In this document: one piece after another, positions 1 to 8,100 of the stretch
How positions within the stretch are numbered: the first letter of the stretch is position 1
How the letters are laid out: the number at the start of each line of letters is the position of its first letter
Source: Ruminococcus flavefaciens
GTDB lineage: Bacteria; Bacillota; Clostridia; Oscillospirales; Ruminococcaceae
Length of the DNA stretch: 64,000 nt
Direction: 5' to 3'
Assembly (NCBI GenBank): GCA_902760805.1
Contig: CACWHY010000002.1
Location: 1 to 64,000 of the forward strand
Notes under the pieces: model-generated
Told to the model about the DNA's origin: nothing
Seen by the model: only the letters and a program-made list of their open reading frames with translations
The model's database searches: none
Position numbers and translations under genes: made by a program

Positions 1-612
1 CCTGTGCCCCAGAAGAAGTCCTCTCCTGAGGATTTCGTGATCATTCACGGTATGCTCGAAAAATACAAAGGCTCCGCAGAAGAAGTCGAGATCCCTGAGG
101 ATGTCGAGGTCATCAGCAGCGGCGCTTTCAAGGGCAACACCACCATCAAGAGCGTTATTATCCCCGATGCTGTCTACGATATCGGCGATTCTGCCTTCGA
201 CGGCTGTACAGCTCTCGAAAATGTGAAGCTGCCTTTACAGATCACCAAGGTCGGCTATAAGACCTTCAACGGCTGCGATTCTCTCAAGTCGATAACGATC
301 CCCAGAGGTGTAAAGGAGATCGTCTACAATGCCCTTACCTGTGGCCTTCGTGAGATCACAGTGGAGAGCTCCAGAACTACCTGGGAGCCAGAAAATGAAT
401 ACGCAATGCCTTCTTTCGAGGTGGATAAGAAGGGCACCGGCGAGGGAGTCCGCACGATCTATTTCCGTGGAGTCGCCTACAGCGCATCTGAGCTCTATCG
501 CCACAAGAGCGTAGCGGCTTTTCTGCGCACGCAGGGCTTATGCGTTCACTGCGGCGGAAGATTTGGCCTGTTCAGCAAGTGCAAGAACTGCGGCAGCCGC
601 AAGGATTACTAA
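1..612 (+). CDS. BspA-type leucine-rich-repeat protein with C-terminal zinc ribbon, 5' end outside window
   Basis: The reading frame is open to the left edge; a GTG at base 4 could be a start, but no ribosome site can be seen, so the gene is treated as 5' partial. About four LRR_5-type repeats are visible (pattern: xxIPxxVxxIxxxAFxGCxxLxxVxLP), as in BspA-like proteins. The last 30 residues hold CVHCGG and CKNCGS, a four-cysteine zinc-ribbon spacing. Such LRR_5 domains mediate protein contacts, often at the surface, but the part seen here has no membrane anchor and the zinc ribbon argues for a cytoplasmic form. It ends 27 bases before pyrK. Function unknown. Confidence 0.75.
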   Translation, partial: PVPQKKSSPEDFVIIHGMLEKYKGSAEEVEIPEDVEVISSGAFKGNTTIKSVIIPDAVYDIGDSAFDGCTALENVKLPLQITKVGYKTFNGCDSLKSITIPRGVKEIVYNALTCGLREITVESSRTTWEPENEYAMPSFEVDKKGTGEGVRTIYFRGVAYSASELYRHKSVAAFLRTQGLCVHCGGRFGLFSKCKNCGSRKDY

Positions 613-639
613 GCCTATAAAATACATCAAGGAGAAAAT

Positions 640-1410
640 ATGAAATACACACAAGGCAACTACATAATTTCAAGCAAACAAGCTATAGCACGCCAGATAT
701 ACAGCTTCGAGATAAGCTGTCCGGAGGTGGCTTCCATAGCTCAGCCCGGACAGTTCGTCCATATAAGAGCTAACGGCTTCACCCTCCGCAGACCGATCTC
801 TATCGGAGGGATAGATAAGGAAAAAGGCACTCTCCGCATCATTTTCGAGATCCGTGGTGAAGGAACTGAGCAGATCGCTCGTCTCAACCAAGGGGACCTT
901 ATTGATATGCTTGCTCCTCTTGGACACGGCTTTACTGTTGATACGAATTACAAGAAGGTCGTTCTCATAGGCGGAGGCATAGGAACTCCTCCCATGCTGC
1001 CCTTGGCCAAGATCTACGGCAGCACAGCGACCATGATCAGCGGCTTCCGAAATGCAGCCGCCACCATACTTCAGGATGACTTTGCTGCTGCCGGTGCTAA
1101 GACTATCCTTTGCACTGATGACGGAAGCGCCGGTATTCACGGCTTTGTTACAGAGCCCTTCAAAGAGCTGGCGGAGCAGGGAGGCATTGACGCAGTTTAT
1201 GCTTGCGGTCCCATGCCCATGCTGAAAAACATCGCCGCTATCTGCAAGGAAAAAGGCATTTTCTGCCAGATCTCCCTTGAAGAGAGGATGGCCTGCGGTA
1301 TCGGAGCCTGTCTTGGCTGCGCTTGCCGCACAAAGCGTAACGACGAGGAATACTTCGCCCATGTCTGTAAAGACGGCCCAGTATTCAATGCTGAGGAGGT
1401 GCTCTGGTAA
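640..1410 (+). CDS. pyrK: Dihydroorotate dehydrogenase B, electron-transfer subunit
   Basis: Flavin and iron-sulfur subunit that passes electrons from the PyrD flavin to NAD in pyrimidine synthesis. The 256-residue length fits the family. An N-terminal ferredoxin-reductase-type FAD domain (RPISI around residue 54) is followed by an NAD-binding domain with a GGGIGTPPML glycine motif. The C-terminal cysteines C219, C224, C227 and C243 have the classic spacing of the PyrK [2Fe-2S] ligands. The ATG is preceded by AAGGAG five bases away. The stop overlaps the pyrD start (TAATG), the usual coupled arrangement of the class 1B heterotetramer. Confidence 0.95.
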   Translation: MKYTQGNYIISSKQAIARQIYSFEISCPEVASIAQPGQFVHIRANGFTLRRPISIGGIDKEKGTLRIIFEIRGEGTEQIARLNQGDLIDMLAPLGHGFTVDTNYKKVVLIGGGIGTPPMLPLAKIYGSTATMISGFRNAAATILQDDFAAAGAKTILCTDDGSAGIHGFVTEPFKELAEQGGIDAVYACGPMPMLKNIAAICKEKGIFCQISLEERMACGIGACLGCACRTKRNDEEYFAHVCKDGPVFNAEEVLW

Positions 1411-2321
1411 TGGCTGATCTTTCTGTAAATATCTGCGGAGTGGACTTCAAAAACCCTGTGATCCCGGCTTCCGGCGTCTTTGGATACGGCCGTGAGTATG
1501 AGGAGCTCTTTCCTCTGAGCAAGCTGGGCGGTATCGCAACAAAGGGAACTACCCTTCACCTTCGTACAGGAAATCTTGCTCCAAGAATTGCCGAAACACC
1601 GGCAGGTATGCTGAATTCTGTTGGTCTGCAAAATCCTGGTATCGATCATTTTATCGAGAGCGAGCTGCCAAACCTCCTGACAAAGGATTTGGTGGTGCTT
1701 GCAAACATCGCCGGAGCAACTCCTGAGGAGTGCGCCGAAGTCGCCGCAAAGCTGGACGAGACCGATGTACACATGATCGAGCTGAACATTTCCTGCCCCA
1801 ATGTAAAGCAGGGCGGAGCTGCCTTCGGCACACGCTGCGACATGGCTGAGGAGGTCACTAAGAAGGTCCGTGCGGCCACGAAGAAGCCCCTTGTGGTAAA
1901 GCTCTCTCCCAATGTTACGAGCATTACTGAGATTGCAAAAGCTGTTGAGGCTGCCGGAGCAGATGCGGTTTCCCTGATAAACACTCTTCTCGGAATGAGG
2001 ATCGACATCAATACCGGAAGGCCTATCCTCCGCAATAACGTTGGCGGAATGAGCGGCCCGGCAGTTTTCCCGATAGCTGTCCGTATGGTTTGGCAGGTGG
2101 CGAACGCCGTTGGTATCCCTGTTATCGGAATGGGAGGCGTTTCCTCCGGCCGTGACGCTATCGAGCTGATGATGGCCGGAGCTTCTGCTGTTCAGGTGGG
2201 AGCCGCTATCTTCACAGATCCTTACGCTCCGGTAAAGATCATTGATGAGATGAATGATTGGCTGGACAGCAAGGGCATCGCTTCTGTTAAGGACATCATC
2301 GGCACAGTAAAGCCCTGGTGA
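1410..2321 (+). CDS. pyrD: Dihydroorotate dehydrogenase B, catalytic subunit
   Basis: FMN-containing TIM-barrel enzyme that oxidises dihydroorotate to orotate. At 303 residues it matches the class 1B family, and the active-site base is a cysteine (C129 in NISCPNVKQGG), which is diagnostic for class 1 enzymes. The C-terminal phosphate-binding segments IGMGGVSSGRDA and GASAVQVGAAIF are present. Its start overlaps the end of pyrK by one base, so the two subunits are translationally coupled. No other pyr genes are in the window. Confidence 0.96.
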   Translation: MADLSVNICGVDFKNPVIPASGVFGYGREYEELFPLSKLGGIATKGTTLHLRTGNLAPRIAETPAGMLNSVGLQNPGIDHFIESELPNLLTKDLVVLANIAGATPEECAEVAAKLDETDVHMIELNISCPNVKQGGAAFGTRCDMAEEVTKKVRAATKKPLVVKLSPNVTSITEIAKAVEAAGADAVSLINTLLGMRIDINTGRPILRNNVGGMSGPAVFPIAVRMVWQVANAVGIPVIGMGGVSSGRDAIELMMAGASAVQVGAAIFTDPYAPVKIIDEMNDWLDSKGIASVKDIIGTVKPW

Positions 2322-2343
2322 ATATGTACCTAAGAGGTGTGGA

Positions 2344-2775
2344 ATGATAATAATGTCAGTTGATTTCGGCGATTCACGAACTGGTATCGCAGTTTGCGGA
2401 AAGAGCGAGATGATTGCGTCGCCGGTAACTGTTATAAACGAAAAGGATTTTGCCCGCTGTATCGAAAAGACAGCCGAGCAGGCTAAGGAGCTCCGTGCTG
2501 AGGAGATAGTTGTTGGCTATCCCAAAAACATGAACGGAACAGTCGGAGAGCGTGCTGAAAAATGTCAGCTTTTCGCTCAGGAGCTTGAAAAGCTCACCGG
2601 CTGCCCCGTCAAGCTCTGGGACGAGCGCTGCACAACTGTATCAGCTCACGGCTATCTTAACGTGACAAATACCAGAGGAAAAAAACGAAAGGCAGTTGTT
2701 GATGCTGTAGCTGCTGTGCTGATACTTGAGAGCTATCTCGGCTACCGGAAAAACTCCGGTCTTTCCGCTACATGA
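2344..2775 (+). CDS. ruvX: RuvX/YqgF-type Holliday junction resolvase-like nuclease
   Basis: RNase H-fold protein of the YqgF/RuvX family, linked to Holliday junction resolution and to 5' maturation of 16S rRNA precursor. The 143-residue length is typical. Motifs include the acidic DFGDSRTGIA near the N-terminus, VGYPKNMNGT in the middle, LWDERCTT and a final VDAVAAVLIL containing the last acidic residue. It follows pyrD by 22 bases. Its last eight bases overlap the end of a small convergent gene. A second in-frame ATG lies three codons downstream; the first is used because it has the better upstream purine stretch. Confidence 0.9.
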   Translation: MIIMSVDFGDSRTGIAVCGKSEMIASPVTVINEKDFARCIEKTAEQAKELRAEEIVVGYPKNMNGTVGERAEKCQLFAQELEKLTGCPVKLWDERCTTVSAHGYLNVTNTRGKKRKAVVDAVAAVLILESYLGYRKNSGLSAT

Positions 2776-2941
2776 TAACGGATTTTATATCCCTTAGAAG
2801 GACCTCGGCGGCCTTCATGGCTTTGCCGGCGTCCCTCTTTATGCTGTGCTTTTTCACGGCACTTGCAGAGGCCAGCGCATAGCAGGCCAGACCTGCTGCT
2901 GCACCGGCTGCTGTGCCCTTAGCAATGGCTTTTATATCCAT
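2768..2941 (-). CDS. Small Ala/Gly-rich hydrophobic protein of unknown function
   Basis: A 57-residue protein beginning MDIKAIAKGTAAGAA, with one hydrophobic Ala/Gly-rich stretch (about residues 8-25) and a basic second half. The ATG at 2941 is chosen over an in-frame GTG nine bases upstream because AAGGAAGTG, which contains that GTG, is the ribosome site for the ATG. The last eight bases overlap ruvX on the opposite strand. The glycine-rich N-terminal helix could lie in a membrane, but nothing identifies a function. Strong ribosome site and good codon pattern make it a likely real gene. Confidence 0.6.
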   Translation of the reverse strand: MDIKAIAKGTAAGAAAGLACYALASASAVKKHSIKRDAGKAMKAAEVLLRDIKSVIM

Positions 2942-3031
2942 GTTGATCACTTCCTTGGCGTAGCTTTTTGCGGCAAAGTGCCACAGGTATATTTTCTGCC
3001 GCAGCTAGTTTATTATTCAAGAGGCGCAAAA

Positions 3032-3529
3032 ATGTATGAACTTAACATTGTCCTTGTGGAGCCCCAAATACCGCAGAATACAGGCAACATCTCACGCACC
3101 TGCGCTGTTACGGGAGCAAGGCTCCACCTTGTGGGACCACTGGGCTTTGAGATAACCGATAAGCACCTGAAAAGAGCCGGTCTCGATTACTGGGACAAGC
3201 TGGATATAACAAGATACAACGGTCTGGAAGAGTTTTTCGCACGGAATAAGGGCGGAAAGTTCTTCTACTTTACAACAAAAGGCAGACAGGTCCACAGTGA
3301 TGTCAGCTACCCCAACGGCAGCTATCTCATCTTCGGGCGAGAGGATAGGGGACTTCCGGAGGAGCTCCTCCACCAAAACCCCGAAAGCTGCGTTAGGATC
3401 CCAATGAGGAACGAGCTGCGGAGCCTTAATCTGTCAAATTCCGCTGCTATCGCCGTTTATGAGGCGCTGAGGCAGTGGGATTACCCTGACCTTTCCCGTG
3501 AGGGAAAGCTCACAAAATATGAATGGTAA
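3032..3529 (+). CDS. trmL: tRNA (cytidine/uridine-34 2'-O)-methyltransferase
   Basis: SPOUT-class enzyme that methylates the ribose of the wobble base in tRNA-Leu isoacceptors. At 165 residues it is full length. Characteristic pieces are VLVEPQIPQNTGNISR at the N-terminus, LIFGREDRGLPEELL and the knot-forming C-terminal IPMRNELRSLNLSNSAAI. The frame is open far upstream, but the family begins at MYELNIVLVEP and the upstream part reads antisense through the small gene at 2768-2941, so the start at 3032 is used. Ribosome site AAGAGG is modest. Confidence 0.93.
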   Translation: MYELNIVLVEPQIPQNTGNISRTCAVTGARLHLVGPLGFEITDKHLKRAGLDYWDKLDITRYNGLEEFFARNKGGKFFYFTTKGRQVHSDVSYPNGSYLIFGREDRGLPEELLHQNPESCVRIPMRNELRSLNLSNSAAIAVYEALRQWDYPDLSREGKLTKYEW

Positions 3530-3544
3530 AGGAGAAAAAACAAA

Positions 3545-4417
3545 ATGTCTAAGATAATGATACTAACAGACAGCTGCTGCGATCTTTCAAAAGAGGTGAT
3601 CGAGGAGCTTGGCATCAAGGTACTGCCCTTTGAGCTCACATTTGCAGGGGAGACTTTCTTCGAGATCTTCGATAAGTCAAGCGAGGAGATCTACGAGATG
3701 ATGGAAAAAACTGACGAGATCCCCAAGCACGCTCAGATCACTCCCCTTAGATTTGAAGAGGCATATAAGGAGATGTACGATGACGGAGTTACCGATGTTA
3801 TCGTAGTTTCCATCAACAGCCACGGCTCAGGTACTTATAACAATGCTATTATCGGAAAGAACGACTTCTTCGATAACAATCCTGAAGCAGTCGGCAAAAT
3901 GAACATCTACAACCTGGACTCCAAGGCTTATACGGTGCTTTACGGCTATCCCATAATGGAAGCTGTAAAGAAGATCAGAAAGGGCGCTGAGGCTGCGGAC
4001 GTCGTTGCATATTTAGAAGACTGGTTCAATGTTGCAGCGATATACGCTGTTCCTTACTCTCTCAAATACGCTAAGAAGTCCGGAAGAGTTTCCGCCGCTA
4101 AGGCCTTTGCAGGAGAGCTTCTTGGTCTGAAGCCTATCATCGAATTTGCTGATAACGAGACTGCTACCGTAGACAAGATCAGAGGCGAGAAGAACATCGT
4201 CCCGAAGCTGTGCGACTGCGCAGAAAAGAGGATGACTCCTCAGACTCCGTACATCATTATCTGCGGCAGAGATGAGACTCTCGCCAAGGAGATCGAGAAG
4301 GAGATGATCAAGCGTACCGGCCGTAAGGCTGAAATGATCGCTCATATCGGAGCTGTTGTCAGTGCAAATATAGGCGCAGACATCGTTGCAATTTTGATAA
4401 GAAGAAAGAATAAGTAA
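3545..4417 (+). CDS. DegV family fatty-acid-binding protein
   Basis: Two-domain DegV protein of 290 residues. The family binds a fatty acid in a cleft between domains, and FakB members present it to the kinase FakA. The N-terminal signature ILTDSCCDLSKEV, the QITP segment and the SGTYNNA segment around residue 95 all match the family. No fakA-like gene is nearby, so the substrate role is inferred only. The gene follows trmL by 15 bases with AAAGGAG upstream and ends just before a strong terminator. Confidence 0.9.
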   Translation: MSKIMILTDSCCDLSKEVIEELGIKVLPFELTFAGETFFEIFDKSSEEIYEMMEKTDEIPKHAQITPLRFEEAYKEMYDDGVTDVIVVSINSHGSGTYNNAIIGKNDFFDNNPEAVGKMNIYNLDSKAYTVLYGYPIMEAVKKIRKGAEAADVVAYLEDWFNVAAIYAVPYSLKYAKKSGRVSAAKAFAGELLGLKPIIEFADNETATVDKIRGEKNIVPKLCDCAEKRMTPQTPYIIICGRDETLAKEIEKEMIKRTGRKAEMIAHIGAVVSANIGADIVAILIRRKNK

Positions 4418-4423
4418 CAAAAA

Positions 4424-4452
4424 GCCGGAGCTAGACACGCTCCGGCATTTTT
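4424..4452. terminator. Bidirectional intrinsic terminator
   Basis: Perfect eight-base stem GCCGGAGC/GCTCCGGC with a seven-base loop, a T-tract on the right and an A-tract on the left. It can end transcription of both degV and the convergent SASP gene. Confidence 0.9.
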
Positions 4453-4470
4453 GTTGGAATATCATTTGCG

Positions 4471-4668
4471 TTACTGCTGCTTATATGCGCTGATCATCTT
4501 CTGGACCATACGGCCGCCGATGGATCCGGCCTCACGAGAGGTCAGGTCACCGTTGTAGCCCTGCTTGAGGTTGATGCCCATCTCGCTTGCAGACTCCATC
4601 TTAAATCTCTCAAGAGCCTCACGGCCCTTCTGTGTCATCTCGCCATTGTTATTGCTGTTATTGCTCAT
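4471..4668 (-). CDS. Alpha/beta-type small acid-soluble spore protein
   Basis: A 65-residue DNA-coating spore protein. The core follows the SASP pattern: an LERFKMESASEMGI segment around the GPR protease cleavage region, then GYNGDLTSREAGSIGG and MVQKMI. In spores these proteins saturate DNA and protect it from UV and heat. The ATG at 4668 is chosen because AAAGGAGAAC lies just upstream; the longer open frame has no support. A CATAATA box 42 bases upstream of the start resembles a sigma-G -10 element. Its presence implies that the organism or a recent ancestor makes spores. Confidence 0.92.
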   Translation of the reverse strand: MSNNSNNNGEMTQKGREALERFKMESASEMGINLKQGYNGDLTSREAGSIGGRMVQKMISAYKQQ

Positions 4669-4709
4669 TGTTTTGTTCTCCTTTGGAAAATATTTTGATG
4701 CCGTGGTAG

Positions 4710-4739
4710 TATTATGCTCAGTGTTAGTCAAACTATAAA
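4710..4739 (-). promoter_or_regulatory. Candidate sigma-G/F-type promoter of the SASP gene
   Basis: On the minus strand TTTATA is followed by 17 bases and CATAATA, close to the forespore sigma pattern (GNATR, CATNNTA). The site lies about 40 bases upstream of the SASP start. No convincing sigma-A pair fits the same place. The assignment is by pattern only. Confidence 0.45.
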
Positions 4740-4961
4740 TGGAAATAATTGAGCAGCTAGCGGTCATACGCTGTAATAATAAATAACTAAAGCTTTGAAA
4801 TGTCCGCTAAATATTTAATATATCCACCGATGGTAAGTTGAGCGATTTTACTATCTGTACAAACGAAATGTAATATTGACGAAAGTAAAATCGTAAAATC
4901 GAGATTTTTTGTCACGAATGTAAAATATTCTCAATTTATTCATAGTATGATAATATTTGCG

Positions 4962-4990
4962 TTGACTTTCATATTTATATATGATAAAAT
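4962..4990 (+). promoter_or_regulatory. Sigma-A promoter of the giant surface-protein gene
   Basis: TTGACT, 17-base spacer, TAAAAT, in a very A/T-rich region. The predicted transcript starts near 4997 and has a leader of about 137 bases. The rest of the 465-base gap back to the SASP gene (4740-4961) shows no other recognisable feature. Confidence 0.75.
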
Positions 4991-4996
4991 TTATAG

Positions 4997-5133
4997 GTAA
5001 TAATGTGCCATTTTAGCTGAAACACGGACAAGTGTTAGCTTTTATCAGCACGTTAGATTGCAGAAGTTATTGAGAATAATGGCTGATCCCGGGGGATTAG
5101 CTCCTCTGGGAAAGAAAAAAAGGAGGAGAAGCC
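4997..5133 (+). promoter_or_regulatory. Structured 5' leader with alternative anti-Shine-Dalgarno pairing
   Basis: The leader holds a hairpin near 5015-5040 (AGCTGAAACAC against GTGTTAGCT), a long-range pair ATCAGC/GCTGAT (about 5044-5086) and a nine-pair hairpin at 5088-5110. The right arm of that last hairpin contains CTCCTC (5101-5106), which can instead pair with GAGGAG inside the ribosome site AGGAGGAG (5121-5128). The two pairings are mutually exclusive, as in translation-controlling riboswitches. It does not match the c-di-GMP, c-di-AMP or TPP consensus that I know, so any ligand is unknown. Confidence 0.5.
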
Positions 5134-8100
5134 ATGAAGAAATCGATCAGGCAGCGAGGAATTTCGCTGCTGACGGCTGCTGTCACCGGATTAACGAGCA
5201 TATCTCTCGGCTCATTTTTCGTAAACGCAGCTGGTGCAGGCGAGTCAACTGATGCAGGACCCATTTTCTATGCCGATAAAGGGGAAGATGGCAATGGATT
5301 ACCGTATCAGGGGATTAACGAGCTTTATGCTGAGATAGGGTTTGAGACTACCTCTGGAACGCCTATCAACATTACGACTCCCGACAATACTTATTATCTT
5401 CTCGTTCATGCTGTTGGTGAAGATAACACTGGTTATCCGAGCTACACTTACGATGAAGGCGAAAGCCACGATCACTATCGTCTGATAGAGATCAATGCGG
5501 ACGGCGAGTCCTGGTCTTCTGGCCGGCTTGAACCGTTTGAAGAGAAAGAGTTCACTAACGTTTGGGGCGAATCTTATAACGCTATCCCGGCATCTGTGAG
5601 CGTTGAGGGATTTGTTGTAAAAAATAACGACCCGACTACTGAGCTTTCTCTTGAGGATGCAGTAAACGGAACTAATTGCAAGAAGGTAGACTCTATCGAG
5701 GGGCTTCCTTTGAAGTCTGTGGATTCACTGACCAAGATCACCTCGCAGTTCAGTTTTCAAAATGATACTTTCGAGCCCAAGGCTATCGGCGGACATTCAG
5801 TTGACGTAAATGTTTACGACTATACTGGCGAAAACCTTGCTCCTCTTCAGGACGAGACTTTCAGTAATTATTATGTCCTCAGCTATATCTATCCCAAGGG
5901 CGAGGATCCTAAGACCCTCAGCCAGGATGATATCATCGGCTGGTCGCTGAATGAGATCGACCCTAAAAACGAGCCACAGTCTCATGTGGATCTTTACAAC
6001 TTTATTCCCTATGCAGACGGCGGAATGTCCACCTCCGGCGATCCTATCCCGTATAACGCTGAGGAACACGGTGTCTTTAGCCGTGTTTATGCAGCCAACG
6101 GCCAGATGTTCAACTTTGCTCAGGTCAAGTCTGACGCAAAGGATGAGATCCCAGGCTATCGCTTTGAGAACAAGGCAACAGACCCTACTACAACAACTAT
6201 CAATATTATCAGTCACAACGCTACCTTTGATATCGTTCTTGATTTCGAGGAGCCTGTAACTATCAAGGACAGCGACAATATTTATGCCTATATCACCGTT
6301 GAGCATAAGACCTCACCGTTCATCGACTACTTTGTAGCTAAGGTGACCGGCGAAAACACCGATAAGATCGTTATCCCTGTACAGACTATCGACGAGAGCT
6401 ACTGGCTCTGCAATGATAGAGCTGGTGCTACTATCAGAGAAAGCGGCAATGAAATATTCGACCTGAAACTGTACAAAACTGAGGATAATAAGAGCATTTC
6501 AGACATCCCCACTAATGAACAGAAGACTCTTCTTCAGGACGGTATGATTTTCAAGGGGCATACTCTTACTTATGAGGGAATGTCCAGTGAGACTGATAAT
6601 GTTAACAATATCACTTCTTATAAGAATACAGTTTCCTTTAAGAAGGTAGTATCAAACAGCAAGAATTACGATTTCAAGGAGATCCTTGGAAACGGTCTTT
6701 ACTTCGGGATCACTGCTGACCGTTTTGAGCAGCAGAATCACGATATCCAGTCTAACTTCCAGACTAACTACTATGGTGCGATAAGCTCTGGTGAGAGCGA
6801 TGGAATGCCTCCTGTCAATCCTAACCTCTCTGGTGATTCCTCAGGTGCGATCGCGATCTCAAAGTACGTCAACTTCAATGGTGACACCAAGATAACAGAC
6901 GATACCAAGATCTATTCAATTGAGGATCTTCCTACTACTCCCCGTGACCACGGACGAGTATTCATAGGAAAAGGCGCTGAGTCTCCTATTTATCTTTATA
7001 CGGACAGCCCGGATCGAGTTTCAGATCCTCGTACTGAAAAAGAGCTGAAGGTGATCATCGAGGATCCCGAGGAGACATCTAAGAAGAGGGTCGAGCCTGT
7101 TATTGAGCACATGAAGGCTGTTTCAGCTGAGCTGCTCGAATCAGGAAAGGTCGCTGACGTAACTCCTATCAAGACCCTTAATAACGCATACATAGACCTT
7201 TCATCTTATCCTGATAACGCAACTTATTATGTTGACGGAGATGAGTTCTCCAAGCTCATGGGCGGCCAGATCGGTAATCCTAATGCATTCCAGATCAAGA
7301 TGAAAGAAAACCAGATGCTGGTTTTCAATTTCGATGAGGTCGATGAAGTTACACTTGGAATGTTCGATTTCATTTTTGTTGATGAAAACGGAGATGAGAT
7401 CGCAAGCGGAACAAGCAAAGCAAGCACCGAGGCTCATTCTGAGCAGAACAAGTGGCTGGACAAGATCTCTCAGCACATTGTTTGGAACTTGACTTCATTA
7501 AATGAGATCCACGTTGATAACTGTGCCGGCATCTATTTAGTGCCTGATCCTGATTCTACTACTCAGACAGACGGCGCATCTACTGGATGGCTCATCACAG
7601 ACGGATATTTCACAAATGTTGGCGGTGAGTGGCATTTCAGCTACACCGATCTTCCTGAGGATTATACTCAGGTAACAACTGTAGCAACGACCACTACCAC
7701 TGAAGCAACTACTACAACAGTTGCAACAACAACCACTACCACAGCTGATACAACAACTGAGAATACTACTTCTCAGACGACTACCGTAACTACAACCCGT
7801 ACGACTACTGCGACTACGACCCGTACGACAACTGCGACTACAACTCGTACGACAACTGCAACAACAACCCGTACGACTACCGCCACAACAACTCGTACAA
7901 CTACTGCAACAACCACCCGTACGACAACCGCTACAACAACTCGTACAACTACAGCAACTACGACCCGTACGACAACTGCAACAACCACCCGTACGACTAC
8001 TGCGACTACGACCCGTACGACTACCGCAACTACGACCCGTACGACAACTGCAACAACCACCCGTACGACAACTGCGACAACCACTCGTACGACTACTGCA

